Shown here in pieces: positions 1 through 12,000 of a stretch of 64,000 nucleotides of DNA. Numbering within the stretch: position 1 is the first letter of the stretch; each line of letters begins with the position of its first letter. Position numbers and translations under genes: made by a program. The notes below the pieces were generated by a model. The model did not search any database. It saw only the letters and a list, made by a program, of their open reading frames with translations, and had not been told where the DNA came from. Source of the DNA: Tetracentron sinense (taxonomy: Eukaryota; Streptophyta; Magnoliopsida; Trochodendrales; Trochodendraceae); contig CM026551.1 in the NCBI GenBank assembly GCA_015143295.1, forward strand, positions 16,913,827 through 16,977,826, written 5' to 3'.

Positions 1-425
1 GATTTTAAGTTCCCCCTATAAGGCTTTAACATCTTGGATAACCTACTGCTTGAGATCCAGTTAGATGTTGATTCACTTATCTTGGCTGTAGCTTTCGATT
101 CTCCTATGAAGCTCGTGTGATAACCGGGTCAAAATGTGGTGTGCTGTTGTTGATGCTCTGCTGCTTGACTACCTCCAAGACTTCGATTGTGATAAGATGT
201 TCATTCAGTTTTGGAGTATTTTTGTTTTCTTACTGATTTTGAAGCAGTTGTTTCTAGAAAAATTTGCTGATACCTGCACCGTTGGATATATAACAGTTCT
301 AACATTTAGTGGGAATATTTCTATGTTTAATCAGATATGATTGGTGTCTACTTGTTCTCCACTGTGGAGTTGAATTCCATGAGTGATAATCAATATTCTA
401 TGGCTTGCTTGATATGTTGATGCAG

Positions 426-743
426 GAAATAATAAAAAGCAACAAGTGGAAGAAGATGCTGTTGAAGCATTTAGCCCATCTCAAATTTTGAACAAATCAC
501 TAACTGAACAGAAAAATGATCATGTTTCATCAATACAAGGAGTTCCATCACCTGATAAATCTCTTCAAGTTAGGGAACCTGTGAATGATGCAGGCTATGC
601 AGCCACTAATTCTCAGGAAGATACAATGCAACATGTGGAAAAAGATTCTGTTGAAGCATTGAACGCATCACATTATGTGAACAAAAGACTAGTTGAACAG
701 AAAAATGATCATGTTTCATCAATACAAGGAGTTCCATCGCCCG
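426..743 (+). other. MEB-like exon, repeat copy 1
   Basis: The acceptor is TTGATGCAG ending at 425 and the donor is CCCG|GTAAAT. The exon is 318 bp and begins and ends in phase 1, so it is symmetric. It encodes two related half-repeats, each with a VEAL/VEAF, a SQ-LN or SH-VN, an EQKNDHVSSIQGVPSP core and a PSP end. Reading past the donor reaches a stop after 769. The phase-1 donor rejoins the next acceptor without a frame change, which is why I prefer it. Confidence 0.7.
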
Positions 744-3700
744 GTAAATCTCTCCACTTTGCAGCTTAAAGAGGAGTTGATAACACTCTGATCACCATCG
801 GAGCTAAGGTTTCTTAGTGGGAACCAAGGAAAACACCTACAAGATACTAATCTAGAAACTAAAAAAAAGTTGCTAAAGAACTAGATTTAGAAAATCTGTC
901 AGGTATTCTTCTTGTTGTTGTTTTTTTGTTGTTACATTTCATGATCCCGTACCCTTTTTATATAGACCTCTAAGTCAACTCCTCTAATAATGACATTCAA
1001 AAGTGTTTACTCTAGTCATCCTAGAAGACCCAAACATTCAATGTCCTATGCAAACTACTTACTTTGAACTTACCCTCCTAAGAATCAAAGCACACCTTGT
1101 AAAACAAGACTTATTCACTCTAATAACTCTTCAACTCCCAAGGAATTAATAACAACTCTTTCACTATTTGATTCCTACTAAAGATCTGTTTGGACATATC
1201 CAATTCTTTACACCAAACAGTCTAGTTGCTTACCCACAATCCAGATAGGATTGAACCTCTCTCAAGCGTAGTTTAAAATTCCGGTACGTATCGACCGATA
1301 CGGGCTGATACGTATCCTGTTTGGAGCTACGCAATATATTGGTACACTGGGGAAAAAATCCCGTGTATTGACCCGTATCGGGTGTATTAGGCCGATATGG
1401 GCCCAATATGGGCCAGATACGAGAGATTTTGTATTTAATTTTTTTTTCTTCCATTTATATTAGGATCCACAGCACAGACCTGACACGCACAACTTATTTA
1501 CATAATATATCATTTAAGTGAATTATTTTAAATTAAATTTACTTCAGATATTTATATGTAAATAAGGTTATACCCCCATTTGATTTCAATAAAACTTATC
1601 CTGGATCCAAAATTTTGAAGAATAAAAAGTCGACTTTCCAGTTCAAAAACAAAATCCTCTTTTTAGTGCCTTTTAGGGGTTAGGTCAAAATTTTGAATTT
1701 CAAATGGTAAGGTATTTCTCAAATATTAAAATTTCATAAAATTTACTATATCAAAACATTACCAAACCCAAAAATCTGGCAAAAAAGTCTCATGTTTTAA
1801 TCTTCAAAAATATTTTCATCTACGGGGTAAAAAAGTCAACTAACAGTGTAAGTGTTCAACTTATAAAGACTTACATTTTAACTTATAATTTATGGTTGTA
1901 ATTCAATACATTCTTATTTAACTCATTGAATATAAGGTTTTAATATCTAAATTGTATTTCCTATACTTGGCTAAGTGACTATGATTTATATTTTCATACC
2001 TATTTATCAGTACGCACGCCTTTTCTAACTTATAAAATTCTTAACTCTCATATGTATGGTTATAAACATAGTTGGAGACCTTCATTTAGTTTGTTTTTAG
2101 CTTATATTTAAATTCAAAGAAAATTTATGCAAGGTATCCAAGTTTTTTCTTGCATATCCAAGCGTTTCTTAGCGTATCCTGATTTTTTCCGTTGTATCCA
2201 TTTGATACAGTCCGATGTGTCGATATATATCATATTTTTGAGTTATCGATATGGCACCCGATATTTATATTTTGAACCATGCTCTCAAGATAGCTAAGGC
2301 CGTTGGTTGCACTTTCGTTTTCTGTTTTTAAAAACAAAAATTTGAAAATTATTACACGAAACATTGTTTGGTTAGCATGTTTCTCTTTTCAGTTTTTAAA
2401 AATTAGTAACATATTTTTTAAAAATCAAGGTAATAGAAAATTTATGTTACCATTGTTTTTTAAAACAAAAAACAAAAATATGGACCCACCACCATCACCA
2501 CCACCCACCACCACACCACCACCACAATACCACCACCATCACCACCACCCATCAGCACGCCACCAACACAATATGACCACCACCACACCACCCACCACCC
2601 ACCACCCACCATCATACCACCACCCATCACCACCCACAACCACCCACCACCACAACAACCCACCACCACTCACCACCTGCCACCACCACCACCATACCAC
2701 CACCACCACACCACCACCACCACACCACCACCACCACCACCACCGCTACACTAAACCACCCACCACCACTAACCTCCACCACCCACCACTACTAATCTCC
2801 ACCACCCACCACTACCACCACCATGGATTTGAATTATTTAATCATTTTACCAAACACGTTTTTTATATAAAAAATAGAAGTAATAGTTAGTAATGCCAAA
2901 CGTGTTTCCTGCTTAAAAAATTTGAAAACAGAAAGTCATTTCCAGTTTTAAAAAACAGAAAAACGGCAGTGTATCCAAACGGCCCCTAAGCTATTCTCTT
3001 CTTTTTAATCTTCTTTGTGGAAATGTTTGGTTGATCTTTGTTTGCATCAGTTTTTGAAAGAGTTGTTTCTAGAAAATGTTATAGATACCTACACCTTTGG
3101 ATGTATAAAAGTTTAACCTTTAGTAGGAGTATTTCTACCTTAAATTAGATATGATTGATGTCCACTTGTTCTCCACTGTGGACTTGTTCTTCCATGAGTG
3201 ATAATCAATATCCTATGGCTTGCTTGATATGTTGATGCAGGAAATGATAGAAAGCCGCATGTGGAAGATGTTGTTGAAGCATTGAGCCCATCTCAATTTT
3301 TGAACGAATCACTAATTGAACAGAAAAATGATCATGTTTCATCAATACAAGGAGTTGCATCACCTGGTAAATCTCTTCAAGTTAGGGAACCTGTGAATGA
3401 TGCAGGCTATGCAGCCACTAAACCTCGGGAAGATACAGTACAACATGTGGAAAAAGATTCTGTTGAAGCATTGAAAGCATCACAATATCTGAACGGAAGA
3501 CTACTTGAGCAGAAAATCAATCATGTTTCATCAATACAAGAAGTTCCATTGCCTGGTAATCTCTCCACTTCGCAGCTTAAAAAGGAGTTGATAACACTTC
3601 GATCACTGTTGGAGCCAAGGTTTCTTAGAGGGAAACTGAGGAAAACACCTACAAGTTGCTAATCTAGCAACTAAAGAAATTAGCTAAAGAACTAAATTTA

Positions 3701-6700
3701 GAAAACCTATCAAGTATTCTTCTTCCTGTTATTGTTACATTTCATGACTCCTTACCCTCTGTTTATAGACCTCAAAAATCAAACACTCTAATAATGACGT
3801 TCAAAAATATTACTCTAGTCATCCTAGAAGAACCGAACACTTGATTTCCTATGCTACTTACTTTGAACTTACCCTCCTAGGAATCAAAGCACACTTTCAA
3901 AAACAAGACTTATTTACTCTTAAGGACTCTTCAACTCCTAAGGTATTAATAAGAACTCTTTGACAATTTGGCTTTAACAACTATTTGACTTTTGACTCCT
4001 GCTAAAGAACTTTTTGGACATGTCCAATTCTTTCCACCAAACAACCTAGTTGCTTATTCACAATCCGGATAAGACTGAATCACTGAACATCTCTCAAGAT
4101 AGTTAAGCTATTCTATTCTTCCATTTATTCTTATTCTTAGAAATGTTTGTTTGAACTTTATCTGCATTGGTTTTTAAAAGAGTTGTTTCTAGAAAAAGTT
4201 ATAGATACCTGCACCTTTGGATATATAAAAGGTTAACCTTTAGTGAGAGTGTTTCTACGTTAATCAGATATGGTTGGTGTTCACTTGTTCTCCACTGTGG
4301 AGTTGAAATTCCACGAGTGGTAATGAATATCCTAGGGCTTGCTTGATATGTTGATGCAGGAAATGATACAAAGCAACATGTGGAAGAAGACGCTGTTAAA
4401 GCATTGAGCCCGTCTCAATTTTTGAACAAATCACTGACTGAACAGAAAAGAGATCATATTTTATTAATACAAGGAGTTCCATCACCTGGTATATCTCTTC
4501 AAGTTTGGGAACCTGTGAATGATGCAGGGTATGCAGCCACTAAACCTCAGGAAGTTACAGTGCAACATGTGGACAAAGATTCCGTTGAAGCATTGATTGC
4601 ATCACAATATCTGAACGAAAGATTAGTTCAACAGAATAATGATCAAGTTTCATCAATACAAGAAGTTCCATCACCTGGTAAATCTCCACATTGTAGAACC
4701 TGTGAATTATACAGATACAACCACTAAATCTCTGGAAGGTGGAGAAGATTTTGATAGAATGATAAGACAAATACCGTATAGTGGAAAGTTGTGATCTTTG
4801 ATATTGCTCTCTTAAAGTGGTTTTGGTGCTTGCACATGTAAAAAGTAATACACCTTATTCACAAAACATTAATACATGGACTTGAAAAGTAATGTGGACT
4901 TTATGCCCCTCTTTCATTATTTGGTTTTATTATGTCTCCTCCCAACCTAATGTCTGATTCTTGACTCAAACCACTCTTTCACCTTTAAATTGTTTTTGGT
5001 GCTCTCATCTGTCATTAGATATGAAACTAACTTCATTGTTTCAATTATTTTGTTTTTTATTGTAGCGTACACTTATATGTCATCCTTATTATGTTCCAAA
5101 GTTATCCTCTGAATTGGCAGATTGTTCCCCCTTGATATTATGATGCAGCAAATGATGTGACATTACTTATTGAGGAACAAAGTGGGACTGAAGCGAGTGG
5201 AGTTCGTGAATGGGATATCTTAAAAAGCATTATATATGGTGGTTTAACTGAAGTAGTTACAAGCCTAGGTGTTGTATCATCTGCAGCTGGTGGTGATGCT
5301 ACAACATGTAAGTGTTACGAAAATTTGTTGCACTGCAGCAGAACTAGATCACGATGGTTTTTCCATGATTTTAAATGCATAGCAAAATCAAGTTGCATTT
5401 AATTTTTGTTAAGTATCAATTGGTGATATGTATGATGTCTTTATTAAAAATTATTGCTGTATCTTCCCTATTAAGCACAAGTGATGGCTAATTTCTTTTG
5501 CTGGAAAATGTATATTTTCTTTATGATGTCTATATAACAGAAGATTTCCTAGTTCCTAGTTCCTAGTTCAGAACTTGTTGAATGAAAGCAGTATGTAACT
5601 ATCTCTTAAAGGATTAGTCTATACCCTGAATACATATGGACATTTAGGTTCCAAGTGCTGAATCATTTTCATGAGTCAATGCTGTGAATGAGTTGATCTC
5701 GTATTACCTCAAATAGGATAGTAGAGACAAAATTCAATCAAATACATAGATTTAGATTATGTGTTATTAGATTGAAGAAGCAAGCACACCAACTAGCCCT
5801 CAAACCTATCACTAATTTGATAGATCAATTCAGACACGTGTACAAACTTTACAACATGTATTCAGCTATGAAAAATTTTCTACTCTCTTGGAAAGAGTAT
5901 GCTTGTAGAATATAGTTGCAGGAAAGTGATTTTTAGAAAGAATAGATGTGGTCTTATTTGCCCATTTTTCTATTGTGAACATGACAGCCATTCTTCAATC
6001 CACTTAGGAACATTTTGTCATCAATTCTTAGATTTGTTGCATAATGTTTTAATAGGCCTGTGAAATATGCGCATTCGATTGGGGCTGTTTGTCTGTTTTT
6101 TTGCTGTTTATTTCTATTTCTAGTTGCGAATGTTTGCCTTACATCATAGTAGGGACACAAATGTCCTTTTATGTTTTTGTTTAATATATGAAATAAGTGA
6201 TCAACTGGTAGAGTAGAAGACCACATATTCTTTCTAAAAATCTCTTTTCTATCCTTTCTTTTTCTCCTACTTCGCTCCTGTTCCATTAGGGTTTGATATT
6301 CAACTTGGTATAAAAATTGTGCTTACATACCACATACATAGAAATCAAAATCTCCTGGGGGCTTTGAATGAAGGTTCCTAAGCAATTCTGGTCGGAAGCA
6401 GTTCTCACAGTAGCTTATCTCATCATTAGTATGCTATCCAAAGTGTTGATCGAGTCACCACTTAACTATCAGGTCTTTGGTTGTACATGCTTTATGTACA
6501 TATTTGGTTGTAATTATAGAAGGTGTACAAGTATCTTGATCCTAACTGTGGAAAAAAGTCTGTGTCCATAGATGTTACCTTCTTCGAAATCGTTCCTTAT
6601 TTGTCCACAAATTGTCTCACGTCAATTTAGGGGGGGAGAGTTCTACTGGTGAAGCGAGGCATGTTCCACTTCCTATTCTTGTTGATGATGGTATAGTTGA

Positions 6701-8973
6701 TTCCTTGCTTGAGTATTTCTCTGATCTGTTATTGCCTAGTGGCTTTTCTGTAGTTTAAGGAGCCAAAAACACATCATCATCATTGCCTTATCCCAATTAC
6801 TTGGGGTCAGCAACAGGAATCCTATTCCACCATTCCGTTCTATTAAAAATATAACTTCCGTAAAATCACATGTTATCAAATCTTTTTTCACCATGTACAT
6901 CCACATCATTTTTGGATCGAGCTGAAAACAAATGGCAGGCAAAGAAACATTGTTGTAGCCTTCAGCTGATCCATCGCCTTAGGAAGCGTCTAGACTCCCT
7001 GTCCTTTTGTTCATGATATTCCAATTGCCTTACACAAGAAAAAACATAGTTATACTGTTCACCCTATTTGCAACTTCAGTCCTATGACTCACTGTCTTTT
7101 TCCCTATGAGATTTAGTTTCTTAGTTGTCTTTTATTTCTATTCCATTGAGTATTGCTAGGCATTAAAGCATTCAAAGTGGAAAGAGGCCATGTGGGAAAA
7201 AACATAGGTCCTCACAAAGAAGAATACATGGGAACTAGTGGATGTTCTTTAAGGGAAGAAGTCGGTGGGGTGTAAATGGACGTGCACCGTAAAACACAGT
7301 TTAGATGGGTCAGTGGACAGGTCCAAAGCTAGACTAGTGGCTAAGATTTTTTTTTGTAACTAGGAACCCCAAGCCCACCCTTTAGGTAGACCGGGTAAAC
7401 TACGGGCGCATGTAAGACCTCGCAACCCACATGAACCGGTAAGCCTAAGGCCCATGAGAACCATGAAACCTTGTGCGGGTGGCCCCAAGGGGATGATTGT
7501 GCCATCTTCACTAGTTACACGTGAAGAATGCATTCCTCCACAGAGATGTGCATGAAGAGGTTTATATGATGCTACCTCTAGGTTTTCCAAGTATTAGGAT
7601 GTGAAAGGAAAGAGTACCATTTGAAGAAAACCATTTATGGGCTGAAGCAGTCACCTAGTTTTAAAGTTCATTAGAGCTGTGAAAGGCATGATTTGTGTAA
7701 AGTCATTCCAATCATACATTTTTTGTGAAGCACTCAGGTACAGATTCTGCCCTGATTGTTTATGTGGACGATGTAATGGTTACAAGGAACAATCCTATAG
7801 AGATTCAGAATTTGAAGACTTTTCTAGCCTCAGAGTTCAAAATTAAAGACCTTGGTGCTTTGAAGTACTTACTTGGATAGAAATTGTTAGGTTGAACATA
7901 TTTCCTAAAACAAGTATGTTTTTTATTTGCTCAAGGATACAGGGAAGCGAGCAAAGTTGGCGCCTTGGCGGATACTCCAGTGGAAATCAATTTGATGCTA
8001 GATAATTAGGGAGGTGATCCACTCAAAGACGTGAAAATGTTGCAAAGATTGGTGAGTAGGTTGATCTATTTATTCCTTATCAACCTGTCATCGTCTATGT
8101 CGTAAATGTAGTGAGTCAGTTCATGCATGTTCCTCGTATCATTCATCTCAATGCAAAAAAAAGGATTTTAAGGTACCTAAAGTCTTCCTCAGGCAAAGGA
8201 CTGTTAATGATGGTTATCTTAGAGTTGAGGCATAACCGGACGTAGATTGGGCTATATCAGTAGTGGATCGAAGGTCTACTTTTGTTCATTGTACTTTTGT
8301 TGACAATAACTTGGTCACATGGAGAAGTAAAAAATAGTCGGTAGCAATGGGTTGGGTTGGGCTTGGGCTGGGCTAGGGTTTGTCCAAGCCCCCCGACCCT
8401 CAATTATAAGGGTAGCCTTGGAGGTCTTAAATTGCTACATTGAAGCCCTACCTTCAAGGGCCATGGTCAGGCCAGGGCCTAATAGATCATTTTTTTATCA
8501 TAATTTTTGGCGTCTTTTTTTAATTGAAATGAGATTGCATTACAAGTTCAAGAAAAGCACACAACTTACTTGAAAATGCAAAAGTTTGGGTGAGTTTTTT
8601 TTACTTAGGTTCTCTGCTTCTACTATTTTTGTTGGCAATTTGCATGGTGTTGGCATCTTTAAAAGTATTAGAAGCATATGTAACATGATCATAGTATATA
8701 AATGATAATGGAGACAAATTGAGTAGGAGTTTAATCAATGTGAAACATTAGATATACCAAGTAAATTTGGAGAATGATTTAATATATACCATAATATGTA
8801 TACGCATGTATAAGTATATGTAAATGTGTATATATATATTGTTGAGATCTGATCTATTATGTAGGCGTGTTACACCAAATTACCCCTTAGGGGTATACTT
8901 GTAACTTTTTAATTAGGGTTATTATAAATACAAAGAGATTAGAGAGAGAGACTTTAATTCCATTTTTTCCCCT

Positions 8974-9009
<36 letters not shown>

Positions 9010-12000
9010 CTCCAAAATCCCACCTAGTTTAAAGAAAGACATTGGCACGTGACTTACACATCATATCATCCCGTTAGAAGCATTTAAGGCAAACTAAAAT
9101 ATGAACTTGAAAATTTCTCCTCAATTAATAACAGTTGATACTTCAAATAAGCATTCATTAAAATCTATAAATAAACTAAATATGAAAATTTGAATCATCT
9201 ATCGTGATTCTTAACCATATTCTTAACCATCAATTTAACCTAACCATAAATCCTTAACCAATTCAATTACAAATCCTTGAACTCAAATTAAATGCTAATA
9301 AACCAAAATCAATAGTACAGCCAATGATCAAGATCACGTTCACCCTTGGGATGATCACTTGCTGGATCTTTCTCTACGTACTCTTCCTCTTCCTACGGTC
9401 AAGGTGCACAGATATCGAACCGGAATCTGCCGAAAATAACAGTTCGACTGAGTATTGAAAACACTCAGCGTGTATGAACTCCTAACTAACAATATTACAA
9501 ACATTAATATAAGACATATAACATGGATTAACAATACATGTTCGCATACATAAATCAGAGTGCAGAAACATCTTTTCTTTTCAAATCTTACATGTGTTCA
9601 CTTGTGCTTTTTTTTCCTACTTGTCTGTGACTTGTCTGACTTTTTTTACTTGTCTTCATTTTCCCATTATTGAATTCAACAACATGCACTGTGCAATAAC
9701 TTAAAATAACTCCACTCCATATATGGGTAGAGACTAACATATACTTTACTTACCAAGATACCAATTCCTTAGCACATTACTTGGTGCGCGCGACTTAACA
9801 CATTATCTGGTGCGCACGGCTTGCTTGTGATTAACTTTCTTGGCTTCTCTTGCCTTGATCTTAGATTTGTTGGTACTCGGGCAGTGCAAAAGTCAATAAT
9901 ACAGTCATGCTTGTGTACTCGTATACTCGTGTAATTTCATGTAATCGTGTTTTTCATCATGCTTGTGTATATCGGTTATCATGAGTGAGTGTGAGTGAAC
10001 GATATCAACCCTTGGTTAAATCATACCCTAAATTATTAGTCAAAGTCCCTCGAAGATTCATCATAACGACTCATGCCGCCATTATAATACTCCTAAGCAA
10101 CACAACCATAATTCAAGGCTTGTTTTAAACAAACATATGCCACCCATGCAACTTGTACATCACACATCAAAATCAGGGCATATCATAAATCTCATGGTTG
10201 GTAATTTAAATCATGCTCAATGGGGTTTTTACCATAAAATTAGGAAATCAAATTAATCATCATATATCAATTTCACACATATAATTTCATACATTCAATT
10301 TTACTAAAAACCCTAATTTCACAAAGAGTCCACATCCATCATTCAAATATTTTATACATTCACTTCAACTCTAGAAATTCATCCCTTCTTCCACATACAT
10401 TCACATACCTCCATCATAAATCTCAATCCTCTTGTTCAAGCATAGACATAATATCCACATGGTTATTCACATCCTACTCATTGTTATTCACATCATACTT
10501 TAATCAATCAGGAAAATCTTGCTTAAAGGAAATTCATACTTTAAACATGCTTTGATTGATTTTACCTTATAGCTGCATCTTTTTGTTCTTATTTACATAA
10601 ACGAATATTTTATTGATAGAAGGCAATCCATATTTACCTGTCTTGATCACTTCCTTACGATCTATCGCTAGAGAATGGCCTTCGATCTCGATCTCCAAGC
10701 ACTTCTCTTCTTCTCTAGTTGAAAATTCTTAGAAACCATAGGTTTTCCTCCTTTTTGGATCTCTAAAACTCTTAGGAAGTTTTTCTACCCACGAAATAAA
10801 GTGTATTTTTAGAGTTAGGGACCCTAAGGTGTGAAAAGGGTTGAAAATCTCGTTTTCTGAAAAAATCACTGTTCTGGGTGATTGATTACCCATCAGTTAC
10901 CAATCGATCGGCGCTGGTGGTGCCAATCAATCGACACCAACCCAATTTTTTTTTAAGAGTCTTTGGCTACTTTTTTATTAGCTTCAAATTCATGCAATTT
11001 GATCATAGAAAATGCTAAAAATGAGCAATTTATTTGAGTTTCTACTCTCTCTCACTCTCTCTCTCTCTCTCTCTCTCTTTATCTTCTCTCCTAGGATTTG
11101 TTCCTCAAGTTTTTTTTTTTTGGAACTTGGGGTGTCCCTAACCCTTTGGGTCAGGACTAATTCCCGAGGGTGCGACGTGAACCCACAACTCGCCATACCA
11201 GGTAAGTCCGGGTAAACCCATGAGGGGCTGGCCCCAAATGGGGAATGGGAAAAATTGGTATTAGAGCCTAACACCACGTCTCGGGTTCGAGTCACAGAAA
11301 TGGCGGCTACCTGTGGAGGGCTATGAAAAAAAATCTGGAGAATTGCCCCGCCTTAGGGTGAAAGCCGTTGTGGAACGGACTACTATATATGTATAAGCAT
11401 GAAGTCAGGCCGGGCTTTACATGGTCTTCATCGAATCTGGCCCTCAAATAGGCGGCTTTTATAAAATCTAGCCCAACCCGGCCCTCGGGCTTTAGAGACA
11501 AAAAAAATCCCTCACGTTTGCAAGCCACGGAGGACTGGGTACCCTTACTGGTGGGTCAAATTGAAAACTTTAGCCATGTTTTTTAAGGCATCTATATTCC
11601 GTTATATTACTCTAGGCCCATAGATTATGACATTTCTCTATTAGGGCATTTATGTCCATTTATCAAAGTTTTTTTAACAAAAAGGTTCTATAGGGGGCGT
11701 GAGACACTATTCTCGTTCTCCTTTTTTCTTCTTCTCTTCCTCTTTCTTTCTCTAAACCCTAGGAAATCCTTAACATTCAACTTGGTATCAGAGCCTCTTG
11801 ATGATCAAAGATCAAAACAAAATAAACCAAGGAGCATGACGGCCAGATTACATCATCTGTATGGCCAGACCCCTTGGTCCCCCCTTGTTTTGAGTTTATT
11901 TCAAAGATATTTCCCCTTATTCTGTGTTATCTTTCTAAGAATTTTTTGGGTCTATTTGATGTGGTTTAAAAGCCATTAAATCAAATTAAAGAAAAAAATT

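Larger units (their letters stand above)
212..4740 (+). repeat. Tandem triplication of a ~1.1-kb exon-bearing unit
   Basis: Three direct copies start near 212, 3014 and 4131. Each carries about 210 bp of preceding intron (with GTTGTTTCTAGAAAA and CTCCACTGTGGA), the exon, and in copies 1 and 2 about 500 bp of following intron (with TTTGAACTTACCCTCCTA). Copies 2 and 3 lie 1.12 kb apart. Copies 1 and 2 are 2.8 kb apart because two transposons sit in copy 1. Copy 3 loses similarity soon after its exon. Confidence 0.85.

Noticed and set aside
134-340. Open frame before the first repeat exon
   Set aside because: Its right half is the conserved intron sequence found before exon copies 2 and 3, so it is intronic.
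2303-2890. Long open frame rich in His, Pro and Thr
   Set aside because: It is the translation of a CCA/CAC microsatellite inside a Tourist-like MITE. The mirror frame on the other strand is equally open.
5954-6286. 110-codon minus-strand open frame
   Set aside because: It falls mostly within the Copia-1 5' LTR, in antisense, with no family likeness.
11250-11295. tRNA-like sequence with box A and box B words
   Set aside because: The boxes are too close and the flanks do not fold as a tRNA. It is better seen as part of a SINE-like element.
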